Assembly (NCBI RefSeq): GCF_001613425.1
Contig: NZ_BDCI01000015.1
Span: 62,001-126,000 of the forward strand
Origin: Nocardia vulneris
Lineage (GTDB): Bacteria > Actinomycetota > Actinomycetes > Mycobacteriales > Mycobacteriaceae
Direction: 5' to 3'
Length of the DNA: 64,000 nt
Shown here: positions 25,750-32,784 of the stretch, in pieces
Numbering within the stretch: the first letter of the stretch is position 1
How the letters are laid out: each line of letters opens with the position of its first letter
Program-made: the position numbers and the translations under genes
The notes under the pieces: generated by a model
Told to the model about the DNA's origin: nothing
What the model saw: the letters and a program-made list of their open reading frames with translations, nothing else
Database searches by the model: none

Positions 25750-25784
25750 AGCCCGGCCCCGGACCCCAGTTCCGGTGCCGGGCT
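25750..25784 (+). terminator. rplS terminator fused to the lepB promoter
   Basis: 14-base arms (25750-25763, 25771-25784) with one mismatch start AGCCCGG and end CCGGGCT. The last base is the first T of the -10 box TACTGT (25784-25789). Confidence 0.75.
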
Positions 25785-25789
25785 ACTGT
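25784..25789 (+). promoter_or_regulatory. -10 box of leaderless lepB (first copy)
   Basis: TACTGT ends 7 bases before GTG 25797. No Shine-Dalgarno sequence is visible. Confidence 0.6.
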
Positions 25790-25796
25790 TTTCGGT

Positions 25797-26573
25797 GTGA
25801 CCGACGAGGGAGCGTCAGCATCGGCTGACGAGGGGGTACGTCGCGCCGAGCGACGGGGTAAGCGCAAACAGCGACCGTTCTGGCAGGAACTGCCGGTCTT
25901 GATCGTGATCGCCGCGGTGATCGCCGCGTTGATGGTCAACTTCGTGGGTCGGCCGTACATGATCCCGTCCGAATCCATGGAGCCGACCCTGCACGGCTGT
26001 GCGGGCTGCACCGGCGATCGAATCTACGTGCAGAAGCTGGGCTACTACTGGGGTGAGCCGAAACCTGGGGATGTAGTCGTCTTCGTCGGTCCGCAATCCT
26101 GGAACGATACCTACGTCTCCCACCGCTCGGACAATTCGATCCTGCGGAATGTGCAGAACTTCTTCTCGTTCTTCGGTCTGGTGCCGCCGGACGAGAACGA
26201 TGTGGTGAAGCGGGTGATCGCGGTCGGCGGCCAGACCGTCGAGTGCTGTGATGCGCAGGGCCGGGTCAAGGTGGACGGCAAGCCGCTCGACGAGCCGTAC
26301 GCGCGCTACCTCTTCCCCTACGTCGCAGGTCGGCCGTTCGGTGCCGGGGGCGGCCGGGAGTTCGCGCCGGTCAAGGTGCCCGAGGGAAATCTGTGGGTGA
26401 TGGGCGACAACCGCGACAACTCACGGGACTCGCGCGCGCACACCCGAGACGAGTTGCACGGCACCGTCCCGGTGGACAATGTCCGGGGCAGGGCCGTGTT
26501 CAAGATCTGGCCGCCGAGCCGGATCGGTCCGGTGCGCACGCAGAATCCCCAGACAACTGACGGGACGTCGTAG
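25797..26573 (+). CDS. lepB: Signal peptidase I, first of two tandem copies
   Basis: Type I signal peptidases cleave signal peptides on the outer face of the membrane. The 258-residue product has a basic cytoplasmic N-terminus, one membrane segment (LPVLIVIAAVIAALMVNFV), and the catalytic dyad Ser60 (IPSESMEPTL) and Lys138 (DVVKRVIAVGG). Box E appears as MGDNRDNSRDSR. The segments HGCAGCTGDR and VECCDAQGR add four cysteines. The gene lies between rplS and rnhB as in mycobacteria, which have one copy. GTG 25797 is placed 7 bases behind a -10 box, implying a leaderless transcript. Confidence 0.95.
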   Translation: MTDEGASASADEGVRRAERRGKRKQRPFWQELPVLIVIAAVIAALMVNFVGRPYMIPSESMEPTLHGCAGCTGDRIYVQKLGYYWGEPKPGDVVVFVGPQSWNDTYVSHRSDNSILRNVQNFFSFFGLVPPDENDVVKRVIAVGGQTVECCDAQGRVKVDGKPLDEPYARYLFPYVAGRPFGAGGGREFAPVKVPEGNLWVMGDNRDNSRDSRAHTRDELHGTVPVDNVRGRAVFKIWPPSRIGPVRTQNPQTTDGTS

Positions 26574-26606
26574 CCCGGCGTCGGACGCGTCACAGGATGC
26601 CGGGCT
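26572..26606 (+). terminator. Hairpin between lepB copies fused to the second promoter
   Basis: Arms AGCCCGGC (26572-26579) and GCCGGGCT (26599-26606) flank a 19-base loop. The first arm overlaps the stop codon of copy one. The last T begins the -10 TAATCT of copy two, the same arrangement as upstream of copy one. Confidence 0.65.
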
Positions 26607-26611
26607 AATCT
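26606..26611 (+). promoter_or_regulatory. -10 box of leaderless lepB (second copy)
   Basis: TAATCT ends 7 bases before GTG 26619; the intervening bases GTTCGGC closely match TTTCGGT before copy one. Confidence 0.6.
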
Positions 26612-26618
26612 GTTCGGC

Positions 26619-27401
26619 GTGGCAGACGAAAGTGGGTCGGTGTCGGTGTCCGATTCGGGCGACGAAGGGGTATCGCGGCGTCGCGGGAAGCGGCGGCGGG
26701 AGAAGAAGCAGCGGCCGTTCTGGCAGGAGCTGCCCATCCTCATCGTGATCGCCGCGGTGATCGCCGCGCTGATGGTGACTTTCGTCGGGCGGCCGTACGT
26801 GATTCCGTCGCAGTCGATGGAGACCACGCTGCACGGCTGCGCCGGGTGCACGGGCGACCGGATCTACGTGCAGAAGCTGAGCTACTACTGGGGCGATCCG
26901 CAGCCGGGCGACGTGGTCGTCTTCGTCGGCCCGCCGTCGTGGAATACGCACTACCAGTCGATCCGCTCGGACAACGCCGCGGTGCGCGGCGTACAGAACT
27001 TCTTCTCGTTCTTCGGCCTGGTGCCGCCGGACGAGAACGATCTGGTGAAGCGGGTCATCGCGGTCGGCGGCCAGACCGTCGAGTGCTGTGACGCGCAGGG
27101 CCGGGTCAAGGTGGACGGCAAGCCGCTCGACGAGCCGTATGCGCGCTACCTCTTCCCCTACGTCCCCGGCCAGCCGTACGGCCCGGGCGGCGGCCGGGAA
27201 TTCAAGCCGGTCAAGGTGCCCGAGGGGCACCTGTGGGTGATGGGCGACAACCGCAACGAGTCCGCCGATTCGCGCGCGCACATCAGCGACGAACTGCAGG
27301 GCACCGTCCCGGTGGACAACGTCCGGGGCAAGGCCGTGTTCAAGATCTGGCCGCCGAACCGGATCGGTCCGGTGCGTTCCGAGAACGCCCAAGCGAACTG
27401 A
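26619..27401 (+). CDS. lepB: Signal peptidase I, second of two tandem copies
   Basis: The 260-residue paralogue of the upstream gene is about 85% identical over the shared core by eye. The dyad is intact: Ser66 in IPSQSMETTL and Lys144 in DLVKRVIAVGG. Differences cluster in the cytoplasmic N-terminus, around the nucleophile (SQSMETTL versus SESMEPTL) and in a surface stretch after PPSWN, which may give distinct preference for substrates (inference). A tract of 40 residues after the catalytic lysine is identical, with only three nucleotide differences in about 117 bases. The start is GTG 26619, behind its own -10 box, so it is separately transcribed. Confidence 0.95.
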   Translation: MADESGSVSVSDSGDEGVSRRRGKRRREKKQRPFWQELPILIVIAAVIAALMVTFVGRPYVIPSQSMETTLHGCAGCTGDRIYVQKLSYYWGDPQPGDVVVFVGPPSWNTHYQSIRSDNAAVRGVQNFFSFFGLVPPDENDLVKRVIAVGGQTVECCDAQGRVKVDGKPLDEPYARYLFPYVPGQPYGPGGGREFKPVKVPEGHLWVMGDNRNESADSRAHISDELQGTVPVDNVRGKAVFKIWPPNRIGPVRSENAQAN

Positions 27402-27417
27402 TCATCAGCGGCCGCAG

Positions 27418-27423
27418 CATAAT
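27418..27423 (+). promoter_or_regulatory. -10 box of leaderless rnhB
   Basis: CATAAT ends 6 bases before GTG 27430. This is the third consecutive gene with this arrangement. Confidence 0.55.
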
Positions 27424-27429
27424 TGGACG

Positions 27430-28236
27430 GTGGGGCAAAGCCGAGTGGTACACAGCAATGGGTGGCCGCCGCGCGTGGTGATGCGCAAAGCCGGTGGCTT
27501 GCGCACGCTCGAAGCAGCGCTGATCCGGAGCGGACTGGGTCCTGTCGCGGGTGTCGACGAGGCCGGCCGCGGACCGTGCGCGGGGCCGCTGGTGGTGGCG
27601 GCCTGCCTGCTCGCGCCGAAGGCCTACGACAAGCTGGCCGGACTGGACGACTCCAAGAAGCTCACCGAGTCCGTCCGCGAAGAGCTGTACCCGGTGATCC
27701 TGCGCCTGTCGCTGGCCTGGAACGTGGTGGTCATCCCGGCCTGGGAGATCGATTCGATCGGCATCCACGTCGCCAATATCGAAGGCATGCGGCGCGCGGT
27801 GGCCGGGCTGGGGGAGCGTCCGGGGTACGTGCTCACCGACGGCTTCCGGGTGCCCGGCATCCCGGTGCCGTCGCTGCCGGTGATCGGCGGTGACGCCGCC
27901 GCGGCCTGTATCGCCGCCGCCAGCATCCTGGCCAAGGTGACCAGGGACCGGATGATGGTCGAGCTGGACGAGCAATTTCCCGGCTACGGTTTCGCGTCGC
28001 ACAAGGGCTACAACACGCCCGACCATATCGCCGCCCTGCACCGGCTCGGCCCCAGCGATGAGCATCGGCGCTCATGGCGAAATGTGCGGGAGATGGCCGG
28101 TCTCCGGCCGGTCGACGCCGGGGCCGAGGCCGCCGACGCGGTGCTCGCGGGCGAGGTCGACCCGATGCTGTCCGATGAGTCAGAAGCCATGCGTTCGGAT
28201 AGCCGAGTGGCTACCGGCGCGACCCATGCGCGATGA
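27430..28236 (+). CDS. rnhB: Ribonuclease HII
   Basis: RNase HII removes ribonucleotides and RNA primers from DNA-RNA hybrids. The 268-residue product has the catalytic motif GVDEAGRGPCAGP (Asp43, Glu44), then LDDSKKLTESVRE, IIGG-type LPVIGGDAAAACIAAASILAKVTRD and the late FASHKGYNTPDH. GTG 27430 is preferred over ATG 27481 because it lies 6 bases behind a CATAAT -10 box, and because the upstream residues NGWPPRVVMRK match the WPPR segment recalled from the mycobacterial enzyme. The C-terminal 60 residues are an acidic extension of low conservation. Confidence 0.95.
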   Translation: MGQSRVVHSNGWPPRVVMRKAGGLRTLEAALIRSGLGPVAGVDEAGRGPCAGPLVVAACLLAPKAYDKLAGLDDSKKLTESVREELYPVILRLSLAWNVVVIPAWEIDSIGIHVANIEGMRRAVAGLGERPGYVLTDGFRVPGIPVPSLPVIGGDAAAACIAAASILAKVTRDRMMVELDEQFPGYGFASHKGYNTPDHIAALHRLGPSDEHRRSWRNVREMAGLRPVDAGAEAADAVLAGEVDPMLSDESEAMRSDSRVATGATHAR

Positions 28237-28282
28237 TGTCAGCAACTGACGCAACGCGGCGAGAAGGAGGACGTCCCACCCG

Positions 28283-28588
28283 ATGAGTGCCGAGGACCTC
28301 GAGAAGTACGAAACCGAGATGGAACTCTCGCTGTATCGCGAGTACAAGGACATCGTCGGTCAGTTCTCGTACGTGGTGGAGACCGAACGCCGCTTCTACC
28401 TGGCCAACTCCGTCGAGTTGCGCCCGCAGAACGCCGACGGTGAGGTGTATTTCGAGGTGCGGATGAGCGACGCCTGGGTCTGGGACATGTATCGTCCGGC
28501 CCGCTTCGTCAAGCACGTCCGCGTGATCACCTTCAAGGACGTGAACATCGAGGAGCTCGAGAAGCCGGACCTGCGGTTGCCGGAGTAA
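28283..28588 (+). CDS. DUF2469 family protein
   Basis: This 101-residue conserved actinobacterial protein of unknown function is very acidic at the N-terminus (MSAEDLEKYETEMELSLYRE). It has the conserved core YKDIVGQFSYVVETERRFYLAN, quoted in parts: FSYVVETERRFYLAN and then MSDAWVWDMYRPARFV. It ends EELEKPDLRLPE. The same gene follows rnhB in mycobacteria. AAGGAGG at 28264-28270 is the ribosome-binding site. No catalytic motif is visible. Confidence 0.95.
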   Translation: MSAEDLEKYETEMELSLYREYKDIVGQFSYVVETERRFYLANSVELRPQNADGEVYFEVRMSDAWVWDMYRPARFVKHVRVITFKDVNIEELEKPDLRLPE

Positions 28589-28699
28589 CCGCCGGCCCGT
28601 GCACGGCGAGTTGTGCACAGGGCGTCCGCTCTCCACAGTCTTTGTATTTCCCCAGGTCAGCGCCTAGGCCCGCAGTGCGGCGCCGAGCACGCTGACCGG

Positions 28700-29056
28700 G
28701 TGACAGACAAACAGGCACTCGGTGCGCACGGAGAAGAACTGGCGGCGCAATTCCTGCGCACGGCGGGCATGGAGATCGTCGCCAGGAATTGGCGCTGCCG
28801 CTACGGCGAACTGGACCTGATCGCCCAGGACGCCGAGGTCACCGCCTTCGTCGAGGTGAAGACCAGGTCCGGGCTCGGCTTCGGCGTACCCGCCGAATCG
28901 GTCACCTTCGCCAAACGGCAACGCATCCGGCGCCTCGCGCTGCTGTGGCTGGCCGAACAGGAAGGACCCTGGCGGCGGATCCGCTTCGACGTCGTCTCGG
29001 TGCTGCTGACCCGCGGTCACAAACCGGTGATCGACCATCTCGAGGCGGTGTTCTGA
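28700..29056 (+). CDS. YraN/UPF0102 family protein (Holliday-junction-resolvase-like fold)
   Basis: The 118-residue product has the nuclease-like signature RCRYGELDLIAQDAEVTAFVEVKTR, read in parts: GELDLIA then FVEVKTR, with E, D and EVK placed as in PD-(D/E)XK folds. No activity is firmly established for the family. GTG 28700 gives MTDKQALGAHGEELAAQFL, the usual family N-terminus. Its TGA overlaps the comM ATG by one base, forming the yraN-comM-dprA group that is conserved across bacteria and linked to DNA uptake and recombination. Confidence 0.92.
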   Translation: MTDKQALGAHGEELAAQFLRTAGMEIVARNWRCRYGELDLIAQDAEVTAFVEVKTRSGLGFGVPAESVTFAKRQRIRRLALLWLAEQEGPWRRIRFDVVSVLLTRGHKPVIDHLEAVF

Positions 29057-30564
29057 TGGCCCTCGGCCGGGCCCACTCGGTCGCGGTCACCGGCGTCGAC
29101 GGACTGCTCGTCGAGATCGAGGCCGATATCGGGCAGGGCCTGCCCTCGGTACATCTGGTCGGGCTGCCCGACACCGCGCTGCAGGAGTCACGCAACCGGG
29201 TGCGGTCCGCCGTGGCGAACTCGGGGGAGAAGTGGCCCGACGGCAGGGTCATTCTGGCGCTCTCTCCCGCGACCCTGCCGAAGATCGGCAGCGTCTACGA
29301 CCTGGCCCTGGCCGTCTCGGTGCTGGACGCGGCCGGGGCGGTGCCGTCCGAGCCGCTCGCGAAGACGGTGCTGCTCGGGGAACTCGCGCTGGACGGCCGG
29401 GTGCGCCGGGTCCGCGGCATCCTGCCCGCGGTGATCGCCGCGCGTAACGCCGGCTGGCCCGCGGTGGTGGTGCCGGAAGCGGCGCTGGCGGAGGCCGGAC
29501 TCGTCGATGGCATAACGGTTTTCGGCGCGGCGAGCCTGCGCACGGTGATCGCCTGGCTGCGCGGCGAAGGTGCGCTGCCCAAGCCCGACGGCGACCTGCC
29601 CGCCCCGGTGCACCAGGGCGGCGATCTCAGCGAAGTGGTCGGGCAGGACGAAGCGCGATGGGCGCTGGAGGTGGCCGCCGCGGGCGGGCATCACCTATTG
29701 CTCACCGGGCCGCCCGGCATCGGCAAAACGATGCTTGCGCAACGTCTTCCGGGCTTGCTGCCGCCGCTGTCGGAAACCGAGTCGCTGGAGGTGACCGCCA
29801 TCCATTCGATGGCGGGCGTGCTGTCCGGTGACCATCCGCTGATCACCATGCCACCGTTCGTCGCGCCCCATCATTCGACCTCGGTGACCGCGATGGTCGG
29901 CGGCGGCTCGGGCACCGCGCGTCCCGGCGCGGTGAGCCGGGCACATCGCGGCGTGCTCTTTCTCGACGAGTGCGCCGAGATCGGCACCAAGGTGCTGGAG
30001 GCGATGCGAACCCCGTTGGAGGAGGGCGAAGTTCGGATCGCCCGCCGCGACGGCGTCGCTCGCTATCCGGCGCGTTTCCAACTGGTGCTGGCGGCGAACC
30101 CCTGCCCGTGCGCTCCCGCCCGCGATATCGACTGCATCTGCGCGCCGCTGGCCCGCCGGCGCTATCTCGGCAAGCTCTCGGGTCCGCTGATGGACCGCAT
30201 CGATATCTGGGTACAGATGCGCGGCCAATCCGGGGCCGCGTTCAGCACGGACCAGTCCGAGAGCAGCGCGGTGGTGCGGGAGCGGGTGGCAGCGGCCCGC
30301 CAGGCGGCCGTGCACCGCTGGCGCGAATACGGCTGGCTCATGAATGCCGAAGTCCCGGGTCACATTCTGCGGCAACGCTTTCGCCTACCACCCGAGGCGA
30401 TCGCGCCCGTCGAAACCGCTCTGCGCCTGGGCCGCATGTCCGCCCGCGGCGCGGACCGGGCCATCCGGGTGGCTTGGACCATCGCCGACCTTCGCGCCGC
30501 GGCCCTCCCCACCGACCGAGATGTGTTGGCCGCCCTGAACTTCCGCCAGCGAGGTGCGCCGTGA
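29056..30564 (+). CDS. comM: ComM/YifB-type Mg-chelatase-like AAA+ helicase
   Basis: ComM is a hexameric branch-migration helicase that helps integrate incoming DNA during natural transformation. The 502-residue product has the N-terminal Lon-like domain (GLPSVHLVGLPDTALQESRNR), Walker A TGPPGIGKTMLAQRLP, Walker B GVLFLDECAE, the sensor region FQLVLAANPCPC with clustered cysteines (CPCAPARDIDCIC), and the arginine finger area DRIDIWV. It overlaps yraN by one base. It is followed by a 196-base spacer of doubtful coding value and then dprA. Confidence 0.95.
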   Translation: MALGRAHSVAVTGVDGLLVEIEADIGQGLPSVHLVGLPDTALQESRNRVRSAVANSGEKWPDGRVILALSPATLPKIGSVYDLALAVSVLDAAGAVPSEPLAKTVLLGELALDGRVRRVRGILPAVIAARNAGWPAVVVPEAALAEAGLVDGITVFGAASLRTVIAWLRGEGALPKPDGDLPAPVHQGGDLSEVVGQDEARWALEVAAAGGHHLLLTGPPGIGKTMLAQRLPGLLPPLSETESLEVTAIHSMAGVLSGDHPLITMPPFVAPHHSTSVTAMVGGGSGTARPGAVSRAHRGVLFLDECAEIGTKVLEAMRTPLEEGEVRIARRDGVARYPARFQLVLAANPCPCAPARDIDCICAPLARRRYLGKLSGPLMDRIDIWVQMRGQSGAAFSTDQSESSAVVRERVAAARQAAVHRWREYGWLMNAEVPGHILRQRFRLPPEAIAPVETALRLGRMSARGADRAIRVAWTIADLRAAALPTDRDVLAALNFRQRGAP

Positions 30565-30764
30565 AGCCGAGCTGCTCGATGCGGCGCGGCACCGGCACGT
30601 CACCACGCAGCGAAAGGGCGGTGTGCACGACCGTGCTGCGGTGTGGCGCTCGCGGCGTACAGACCGAAGGGCGCGGACTCGGGCGAGATCGCGCTGAACG
30701 GCACGGTCCAGCACGGTCGACGGGCCGTGCTGCGCTGGGCTCTGCGCCGGGAGATGCGCGGTGA
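30561..30764 (+). CDS. Doubtful 67-codon frame bridging comM and dprA
   Basis: A GTG overlapping the comM stop (GTGA) opens a 67-codon frame that ends in the TGA overlapping the dprA start (again GTGA). The product would start MKPSCSMRRGTGTSPRSER and is Arg/Gly/Ser-rich with no recognisable domain, which is also what non-coding GC-rich DNA gives. The tight GTGA junctions at both ends are the only positive evidence; translational relay from comM to dprA is a possible role. In mycobacteria comM and dprA are closer together. Confidence 0.25.
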   Translation: MKPSCSMRRGTGTSPRSERAVCTTVLRCGARGVQTEGRGLGRDRAERHGPARSTGRAALGSAPGDAR

Positions 30765-31954
30765 GCGGGGCAGCGGTGCCGGGTGCGTGCCCTGGGGGGT
30801 CGGTGGCCGAGGACGAGGAGCGACGGCTGGCGTGGGTGTACTTGTCGCGGGTGGTCGGCGGGCCCTGTGCGGCGCTGTCGGCACTGATCGAATCGGTGGG
30901 GGTGGTGGAGGCGGCGCGGGCGGTGCGCGAATGCGTGCTGCCGGAATCGCTGCGTGGGCCGACCGAGCAGCGGCGTGGCACAGATTCGGCGGCACGGGAT
31001 CTGGAGTGGATGACGCGCATCGGCGGCCGGGTCGTGACACCCGACGATCCGGAATGGCCGTCCTGGCGGTTGCTCGGCCTCGCACAGCTCGAGGCCGCAC
31101 GAGATCGTGACAGCGCGGTGCCGCTCGTGCTGTGGGTGCGTGGCCCTCGCTCGTTGCGGCAGGCGAGCGAGCGTGCGCTCGCGGTGGTGGGCGCTCGATG
31201 CAGTACCGGGTACGGCAACCACGCCACCGCGGAGATCGTAGGCGAGCTCGCGGCGCAGGGGTGGACGATCGTGTCCGGTGCGGCCTTCGGTATCGACGGG
31301 ATGGCGCACCGTGCCGCCTTGGCGGCCGGCGGCGGCACCATCGCGGTCCTCGCCTGCGGTATCGACCGTCCGTACCCCGCACAGCACGATCGTCTGCTGG
31401 CGGAGATCGCCGAAACCGGTGTAGTGGTCAGTGAATACGCACCAGGGACCGCGGCACTCAAACATCAATTCCTGTCCAGGAATCGTGTGATCGCCGCCTT
31501 GGCCGACGGTGTGCTGGTGGTGGAGGCGGGCGCGCGCAGCGGTGCCCGCAACACGGTGAAATGGGCTCGGCGCCTGGGCCGTCCGGCGTTGGCACTGCCG
31601 GGTCCCGTCACCTCGGCCGCCTCCGTGGGCTGTCACCGCATGATTCGTGACGGCGAAGCACGACTGGTCACCTGTGCGGCAGAGGTGATCGAGGAGGCTG
31701 GTCCGCTCCGGTTGCCGCTACCCGGCGCGGCGGACCCGACCGCCGAAATCCTGTCCGGCGACGAGGCCGTCGTCCTCGCCGCACTACCGCAGATCGGTTC
31801 CCGGACACCGCGTGAGCTCGCCGAGGCATCGGGCCTGTCGTTGGCGGTGGTGCGAGCCGCACTGCCTGCCCTGGAACTCGCCGGATCGGTCGGTACCGGC
31901 GCGGGCGGTTGGTTCCGCATGCCGACCGATCGCCCAACTACCGAGAAAGCCTGA
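30761..31954 (+). CDS. dprA: DNA processing protein DprA
   Basis: DprA loads RecA on incoming single-stranded DNA. The 397-residue product has an N-terminal SAM-like helical region and the Rossmann-like core: ALAVVGARCSTGYGNH, TIVSGAAFGIDGMAHRAALA, TIAVLACGIDRPYPAQH, HQFLSRNRVIAALADGVLVVEA and ARSGARNTVKWARRLGRPALALPG. A C-terminal winged-helix segment follows (RTPRELAEASGLSLAVVRAAL). GTG 30761 overlaps the upstream stop. It is followed by a VapBC-type pair instead of the viuB gene that follows in M. tuberculosis. Confidence 0.95.
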   Translation: MSGAAVPGACPGGSVAEDEERRLAWVYLSRVVGGPCAALSALIESVGVVEAARAVRECVLPESLRGPTEQRRGTDSAARDLEWMTRIGGRVVTPDDPEWPSWRLLGLAQLEAARDRDSAVPLVLWVRGPRSLRQASERALAVVGARCSTGYGNHATAEIVGELAAQGWTIVSGAAFGIDGMAHRAALAAGGGTIAVLACGIDRPYPAQHDRLLAEIAETGVVVSEYAPGTAALKHQFLSRNRVIAALADGVLVVEAGARSGARNTVKWARRLGRPALALPGPVTSAASVGCHRMIRDGEARLVTCAAEVIEEAGPLRLPLPGAADPTAEILSGDEAVVLAALPQIGSRTPRELAEASGLSLAVVRAALPALELAGSVGTGAGGWFRMPTDRPTTEKA

Positions 31955-31995
31955 CCACATGCACGCAACCCCAATAAAAGAGGCAGGTCACAATG

Positions 31996-32013
31996 TATGG
32001 CACTGGTACCATA
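31996..32013. promoter_or_regulatory. Palindromic operator overlapping the vapBC promoter
   Basis: TATGG-CACTGGTA-CCATA has perfect 5-base arms and 14 of 18 symmetric positions. It contains the -10-like TACCAT at 32007-32012, which ends 7 bases before ATG 32020. Binding of the antitoxin here would block polymerase. Confidence 0.6.
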
Positions 32014-32019
32014 ACCACC

Positions 32020-32259
32020 ATGCTGAAAAAGACGACGGTCATGGTCGACGAGGAGGACCTGGCCCTGATCAAAGCCGCTGCCGCGCGGGAGGGACGCCCG
32101 GAGTCGGAGATTTTCCGCGAGGCGTTCCACATCGCCGCACTGCGTACGAAGCGCTGGAACAAGGACTGGGATATCCCGACGTTCCGTTCCGGCCGCGAAT
32201 GGACGCACGACGAGCTCAAACAAATAGTGCACGAGGAGATCATCCGGCGGAATACGTGA
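32020..32259 (+). CDS. Ribbon-helix-helix (CopG/VapB-type) antitoxin
   Basis: The 79-residue product begins MLKKTTVMVDEEDLALIKAAA, the beta-strand and first helix of a ribbon-helix-helix DNA-binding domain, followed by GRPESEIFREAF. The C-terminal half (WNKDWDIPTFRSGREWTHDE) would wrap the toxin. ATG 32020 fits the family N-terminus and a leaderless -10 at 7 bases; ATG 31993, with AAGAGG upstream, would add nine residues and is the alternative. Its TGA overlaps the GTG of the PIN toxin. Autorepression through the overlapping palindrome is inferred. Confidence 0.85.
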   Translation: MLKKTTVMVDEEDLALIKAAAAREGRPESEIFREAFHIAALRTKRWNKDWDIPTFRSGREWTHDELKQIVHEEIIRRNT

Positions 32260-32690
32260 TCGTCGTCGCGGACACGTCGGGGCTCTTCGCCGCCTTCGAT
32301 GCCAGCGCACCCGAGCACGACCGGGCGCGGTCCGCGTTGGCTGCCGCCGCGCTGACGGTGGTCTGCCCGCTGGTCTTTCTCGAACTCGAGCACCTCGCGA
32401 AACGAGATTTCGACTGGTCGACGGCGGGTGTGATCAACGACTGGCTGCTCGAACACGAGCCGGCGGGCCGGGTTGCCGTGCCCGCCTTGCTCAGTGACTT
32501 CCTGCGTAAAGCGCGTGCGGTGCAAAACAAGTACGCCGACCTTCGGCTCGATCTCACCGACGCGGTGAACGTTGTGCTGGCCGCCGAATTCGAGACCGAC
32601 GTGATCCTGACCCTCGACCATCGGGATTTCCGGGCGATCCGCCCGCTGACGGGCTCCGAGTCCTTCCGCATCCTGCCGGAGGACCTGTGA
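32256..32690 (+). CDS. PIN-domain toxin, VapC-type
   Basis: The 144-residue PIN-domain ribonuclease carries the expected acidic residues: Asp6 in VVADTSGLFAAFD, Glu in VFLELEHLAKRD, Asp in LDLTDAVNVVLAAE, and Asp in TLDHRDFRAI. VapC toxins cleave specific tRNAs or rRNA; the target cannot be read here. GTG 32256 overlaps the antitoxin stop (GTGA), so translation is coupled. The pair sits between dprA and xerC, an insertion relative to the mycobacterial order. Confidence 0.88.
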   Translation: MIVVADTSGLFAAFDASAPEHDRARSALAAAALTVVCPLVFLELEHLAKRDFDWSTAGVINDWLLEHEPAGRVAVPALLSDFLRKARAVQNKYADLRLDLTDAVNVVLAAEFETDVILTLDHRDFRAIRPLTGSESFRILPEDL

Positions 32691-32714
32691 CGGCCGCGTC
32701 CCCGTGCCGCGGCT

Positions 32715-32749
32715 CGAACCGGCGCGGTGGCCCGAACCGGCGCGGTGGC
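32715..32749. repeat. Direct repeat of 17 bases, period 18
   Basis: Two copies of CGAACCGGCGCGGTGGC occupy 32715-32731 and 32733-32749 in the gap between vapC and xerC. No function is evident. Confidence 0.7.
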
Positions 32750-32784
32750 TTGCCAATCGGGAGGACGGTGGGGACGGTGGTGTG

